A stretch of 64,000 bases of DNA. It comes from Streptococcus bovimastitidis (GTDB lineage Bacteria; Bacillota; Bacilli; Lactobacillales; Streptococcaceae). Below are positions 61,689-64,000 of this stretch, piece after piece. The notes beneath the pieces are model-generated. The model searched no databases and was not told the DNA's origin. It saw only the letters and a list, made by a program, of their open reading frames with translations. The stretch covers positions 186,001 to 250,000 of the forward strand of contig NZ_LZDD01000002.1 of NCBI RefSeq assembly GCF_001885095.1, written 5' to 3'. Positions within the stretch are counted from its first letter, which is position 1. Each line of letters begins with the position of its first letter. Both the position numbers and the translations under genes were made by a program.

Positions 61689-62198
61689 CTATCTTTTCAA
61701 GTAAAACATAAAATGAGGAATTCTAGCATTCTTCAAAAATCTTTTTTTAATAGTAAATCCTGATTTTATGGCAATATTCATTGACTGTAAATTAATATCT
61801 CGACTGATAATAATGAGTTCCTTAAGGTTTAGCTCTTCGAAAGCATAATCTCGTACTGCCTTAGCAACTTCTGTCGCAATTCCTTTATTCCAATACTCTT
61901 TTTTAAGATGGTAACCTATTTCAGGGTAATTTTCTCCTTCAACAGTTTGCATTGTAATGCCACATTCACCTACGACCTCTGAAGTTTCTTTATCAATAAT
62001 TTTCCACAGACCAAATCCATAAGCACGGTAAGAATTCAAATTCCAATCTAACCAGTTCTGACAATCTTGATCAGTAAAACTCTTGTCATAAGCCCACATC
62101 ACTTCTTCGTCTTGCAAAAACGACTTTAACTCAGATAAATCTCTGCCATCCCATTCTAATAAAATAAATCGCCTAGTTTCTAAAATTATATTCTTCAT
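61689..62198 (-). CDS. GNAT-family N-acetyltransferase (RimJ/RimL type)
   Basis: 169 aa. Typical opening LETRRFILLEWDGRDLSELKSFL, a core VVGECGITMQ and the acetyl-CoA motif EIGYHLKKEYWNKGIATEVAKAVRDYAF in parts, then LNLKELIIISRDINLQSMNIAIKSGF in parts. Likely acetylates a protein N terminus, amino acid or small molecule; substrate unknown. Possibly cotranscribed with phzF. Confidence 0.9.
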   Translation of the reverse strand: MKNIILETRRFILLEWDGRDLSELKSFLQDEEVMWAYDKSFTDQDCQNWLDWNLNSYRAYGFGLWKIIDKETSEVVGECGITMQTVEGENYPEIGYHLKKEYWNKGIATEVAKAVRDYAFEELNLKELIIISRDINLQSMNIAIKSGFTIKKRFLKNARIPHFMFYLKR

Positions 62199-62556
62199 TA
62201 TTCGTCCTTATTGATGTGACTTGACAAATTTCTTTACATTCTCAATTATTATCCAAACTAACTACAGCAATAAACTAGCTGTTTAAAAATATTTTAATTA
62301 TATTATATAATTTTTATCTCAAATAACTACTAAAAAAGCCTTATTGTGAGACTTTGAAATTAATATTAATTTATTTCTGTTATTTTCTCATTAATTATCT
62401 AATCAGACAACTTATTTAAAAATAATATTATATTGGAGTAGAATTCTAACCTAAGCACGCGAATAAATAAATTATCTTGTATAAACGTAAAAATCCAAAT
62501 ATTACATCTAAAAAAACTAACCAGCAAATATAATTTTGTCTGATTAGTTTTTATTT
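62199..62556 (-). terminator. gene-free AT-rich stretch with a terminator for the MFS gene
   Basis: The hairpin (about 62511-62552) is formed by AAAAACTAA.C.G near 62512 and C.G.TTAGTTTTT near 62541-62552; the minus-strand side ends TTAGTTTTTTTAG. It lies just past the 62557 gene. I see no gene or repeat in the remainder. Confidence 0.6.
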
Positions 62557-63717
62557 TTATTTAACAAATTTGAATATCCCAATACTCACTAATAAAAGGA
62601 AAATTCCTAAATACATAAATGCGATTGAAAAGCTTAAAGAATCAATAATAATACCCATTAATGGAAAAATAAAAATCATTATCAAGCTTCCAATCATAGC
62701 GTTAACGCTTAACATAGTTGCCCTGTTACAAGTTTCAAATTCATGTTGGATGTCATTATTGTAAATAGGCATAAACATAGCCACAAGTCCATCACTAACT
62801 ATGAAGATGACAACATAAATGGCTGGATGAGCATATATAGCTAAAATAAATAAGATCGCTGAAATGGGGATTATCATCTTAAAGACTTGTCTTGCTGACA
62901 ATCTTTCACCAATATTACTGGCAATCCAAACACCGAATATATTGATACAACAAGAGATTAACATCGTTAAACTAATTTGCCATGATTGTAAATGAGACAT
63001 TTCATTTTGATAATAAAAATAAAACATTGAGGTAAATGTAACTAGTGTTTGGCTGATTACCATCCACTTTATTAATCTCGGATTGGTTTTACATGTCATT
63101 AAGACCGATTTATAGATATCTCCAAAAGTTGAACTAACTTCATTTTGTTTTTTAACTTTCGGCTCTTTCATAAACGAAATAACCAATATTGCTAAAAGTG
63201 ATAAGCCTATCTGAATCATATAGGTAATATCCAAAAAACCATGTACAAAGAAACCTGCTAAAACCATTCCTAGAGCTCTAGTTGCTTCGGAAATTCCCGA
63301 AATAAAGCTAGTATACTTTAAATACTTTTCCTCAAGTTCGGCTTCTTTTGAAGACTCAAACAGCATTGCACTAGTTGTTCCCGAATCAAAATTATATGAC
63401 CAGGCACCAATAATCATTCCTAAGGCATATATCCAAAAATTGCCATTCCCCATTAGCATTAGAAAAGCTGAGCAGATAGTTGAAAGACGACTAAAATACA
63501 AATTAGTCTTATAAGTAAAACGATCTGCCAACATTCCTGAAGGAACCTCAGAAATAAGACTCGTTCCATGAAATAAACTTTCAAGGAGACCAATTTGAAA
63601 GAGACTCATTCCATTTTGACTTAAAAATAAAAGCCAAAAAGAAGTAATACCAAAAAAACTAAGTAATTCACTTGCTCCAAGCAGAGTAATATTACTTTTA
63701 TACGATTGTTTAAACAT
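62557..63717 (-). CDS. MFS transporter
   Basis: 386 aa, about 12 TMs. Motif-A-like ISEVPSGMLADRFTYKTNLYFSR follows TM2, and the large hydrophobic repeats IWIYALGMIIGAWSYNFDSGTTSAMLFESSKEAE-type segment (acidic, after TM4) resembles putative efflux permeases of variable streptococcal regions. A central basic loop (KEPKVKKQNEVSS) separates two six-TM halves. Substrate unknown. A 150-base leader with a perfect palindrome precedes it. Confidence 0.85.
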   Translation of the reverse strand: MFKQSYKSNITLLGASELLSFFGITSFWLLFLSQNGMSLFQIGLLESLFHGTSLISEVPSGMLADRFTYKTNLYFSRLSTICSAFLMLMGNGNFWIYALGMIIGAWSYNFDSGTTSAMLFESSKEAELEEKYLKYTSFISGISEATRALGMVLAGFFVHGFLDITYMIQIGLSLLAILVISFMKEPKVKKQNEVSSTFGDIYKSVLMTCKTNPRLIKWMVISQTLVTFTSMFYFYYQNEMSHLQSWQISLTMLISCCINIFGVWIASNIGERLSARQVFKMIIPISAILFILAIYAHPAIYVVIFIVSDGLVAMFMPIYNNDIQHEFETCNRATMLSVNAMIGSLIMIFIFPLMGIIIDSLSFSIAFMYLGIFLLLVSIGIFKFVK

Positions 63718-64000
63718 ATATTTACATTCCTTTTTTTAAAATTCTAGTTATGAGTCATATCTGACTAAACAATCATAGAGCCTACATCTTTCCTCCAATT
63801 GAATAGTTAAACTATTCAAATCTCCTTCTATCTAAAATTCTTGTAAATATATGTTTTTATCGTTAATAAACCTATTATAGCATAATATTCTTTTGAAATA
63901 ATTTAAGATCTTACTACCATCTCAGAAGCATCCTCTCTGATTGGTTTAGTCTTTTGAACAAACATAGACTATCCATCTACTAACTTAATTCAATATTATC
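63718..64000. promoter_or_regulatory. leader and promoter of the MFS gene
   Basis: Minus-strand TATAAT at 63874-63879. A palindrome with perfect 10-bp arms, TTGAATAGTT (63799-63808) and AACTATTCAA (63810-63819), lies in the presumed leader next to a GGAGG. Beyond about 63880 I see no feature before the right edge. Confidence 0.5.

Noticed and set aside
63700..63830. Leader peptide for the MFS gene
   Set aside because: Possible starts have either wrong Shine-Dalgarno spacing or an immediate stop (ATG-TAG), so no peptide can be supported.

Overview
The window is AT-rich, densely coded DNA from a low-GC Gram-positive bacterium, almost certainly a Streptococcus. The evidence is a typical streptococcal X-prolyl dipeptidyl aminopeptidase (cut by the left edge), strong AGGAGG-type ribosome binding sites, many catabolite-response (cre)-like sites, and a biotin-dependent oxaloacetate decarboxylase/citrate lyase cluster of the kind found in pyogenic-group streptococci. 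The species is not decided by the sequence. I see no rRNA, tRNA, CRISPR array, complete insertion sequence or prophage.

Layout. 1-7050: pepX (5' partial), a small hypothetical gene, two HTH regulators, and a LysR regulator divergent from an MFS transporter whose tandem second copy is a pseudogene. 7050-10250: a 6-phospho-beta-glucosidase, two small Lin0368-like membrane proteins and a divergent RpiR regulator. 10310-24670: citrate fermentation, with pckA, oadA-citX-citF-citE-citD-(small oadG)-oadB-biotin carrier-oadG tail on the minus strand, then citM, a GntR regulator and citG, an AbrB-type membrane protein, and citC. 24770-29570: a LysR regulator, a second CitMHS transporter, a PrpF-family isomerase and an MmgE/PrpD-family dehydratase. 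I infer a route that converts an aconitate-type acid to citrate and feeds the neighbouring citrate lyase. 29800-37010: a mannosylglycerate operon with a PTS EIIABC, a GH38 mannosidase, a nitrilase-family amidase, an RpiR regulator and glycerate kinase. 37290-38380: a small immunity-like gene and a ChbG/YdjC deacetylase.

38430-48880 is the most unusual block. It is a long minus-strand module encoding a shortened Hsp70, a membrane protein with a degenerate J-domain-like stretch, an ABCG-like ATPase and permease, a TcaA-like protein, a polytopic protein, a one-TM microprotein, two related extracytoplasmic proteins and a TM2 protein. Three of these share a short N-terminal motif (W-x3-F-x4-G/E-R-x-P). 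I read it as an envelope stress or secretion machine with its own chaperone. 49350-55360: a WYL regulator, a GPH-type transporter, and a serine hydrolase/response regulator/histidine kinase operon.

55710-64000 is accessory. It holds a zinc-ribbon/XRE/membrane-protein operon preceded by three perfect 24-bp iterons. Next comes a probable anti-phage pair, an ApeA-like HEPN protein and an unknown zinc-ribbon protein, bracketed by structured direct repeats. GrpB, PhzF, GNAT and MFS genes close the window.
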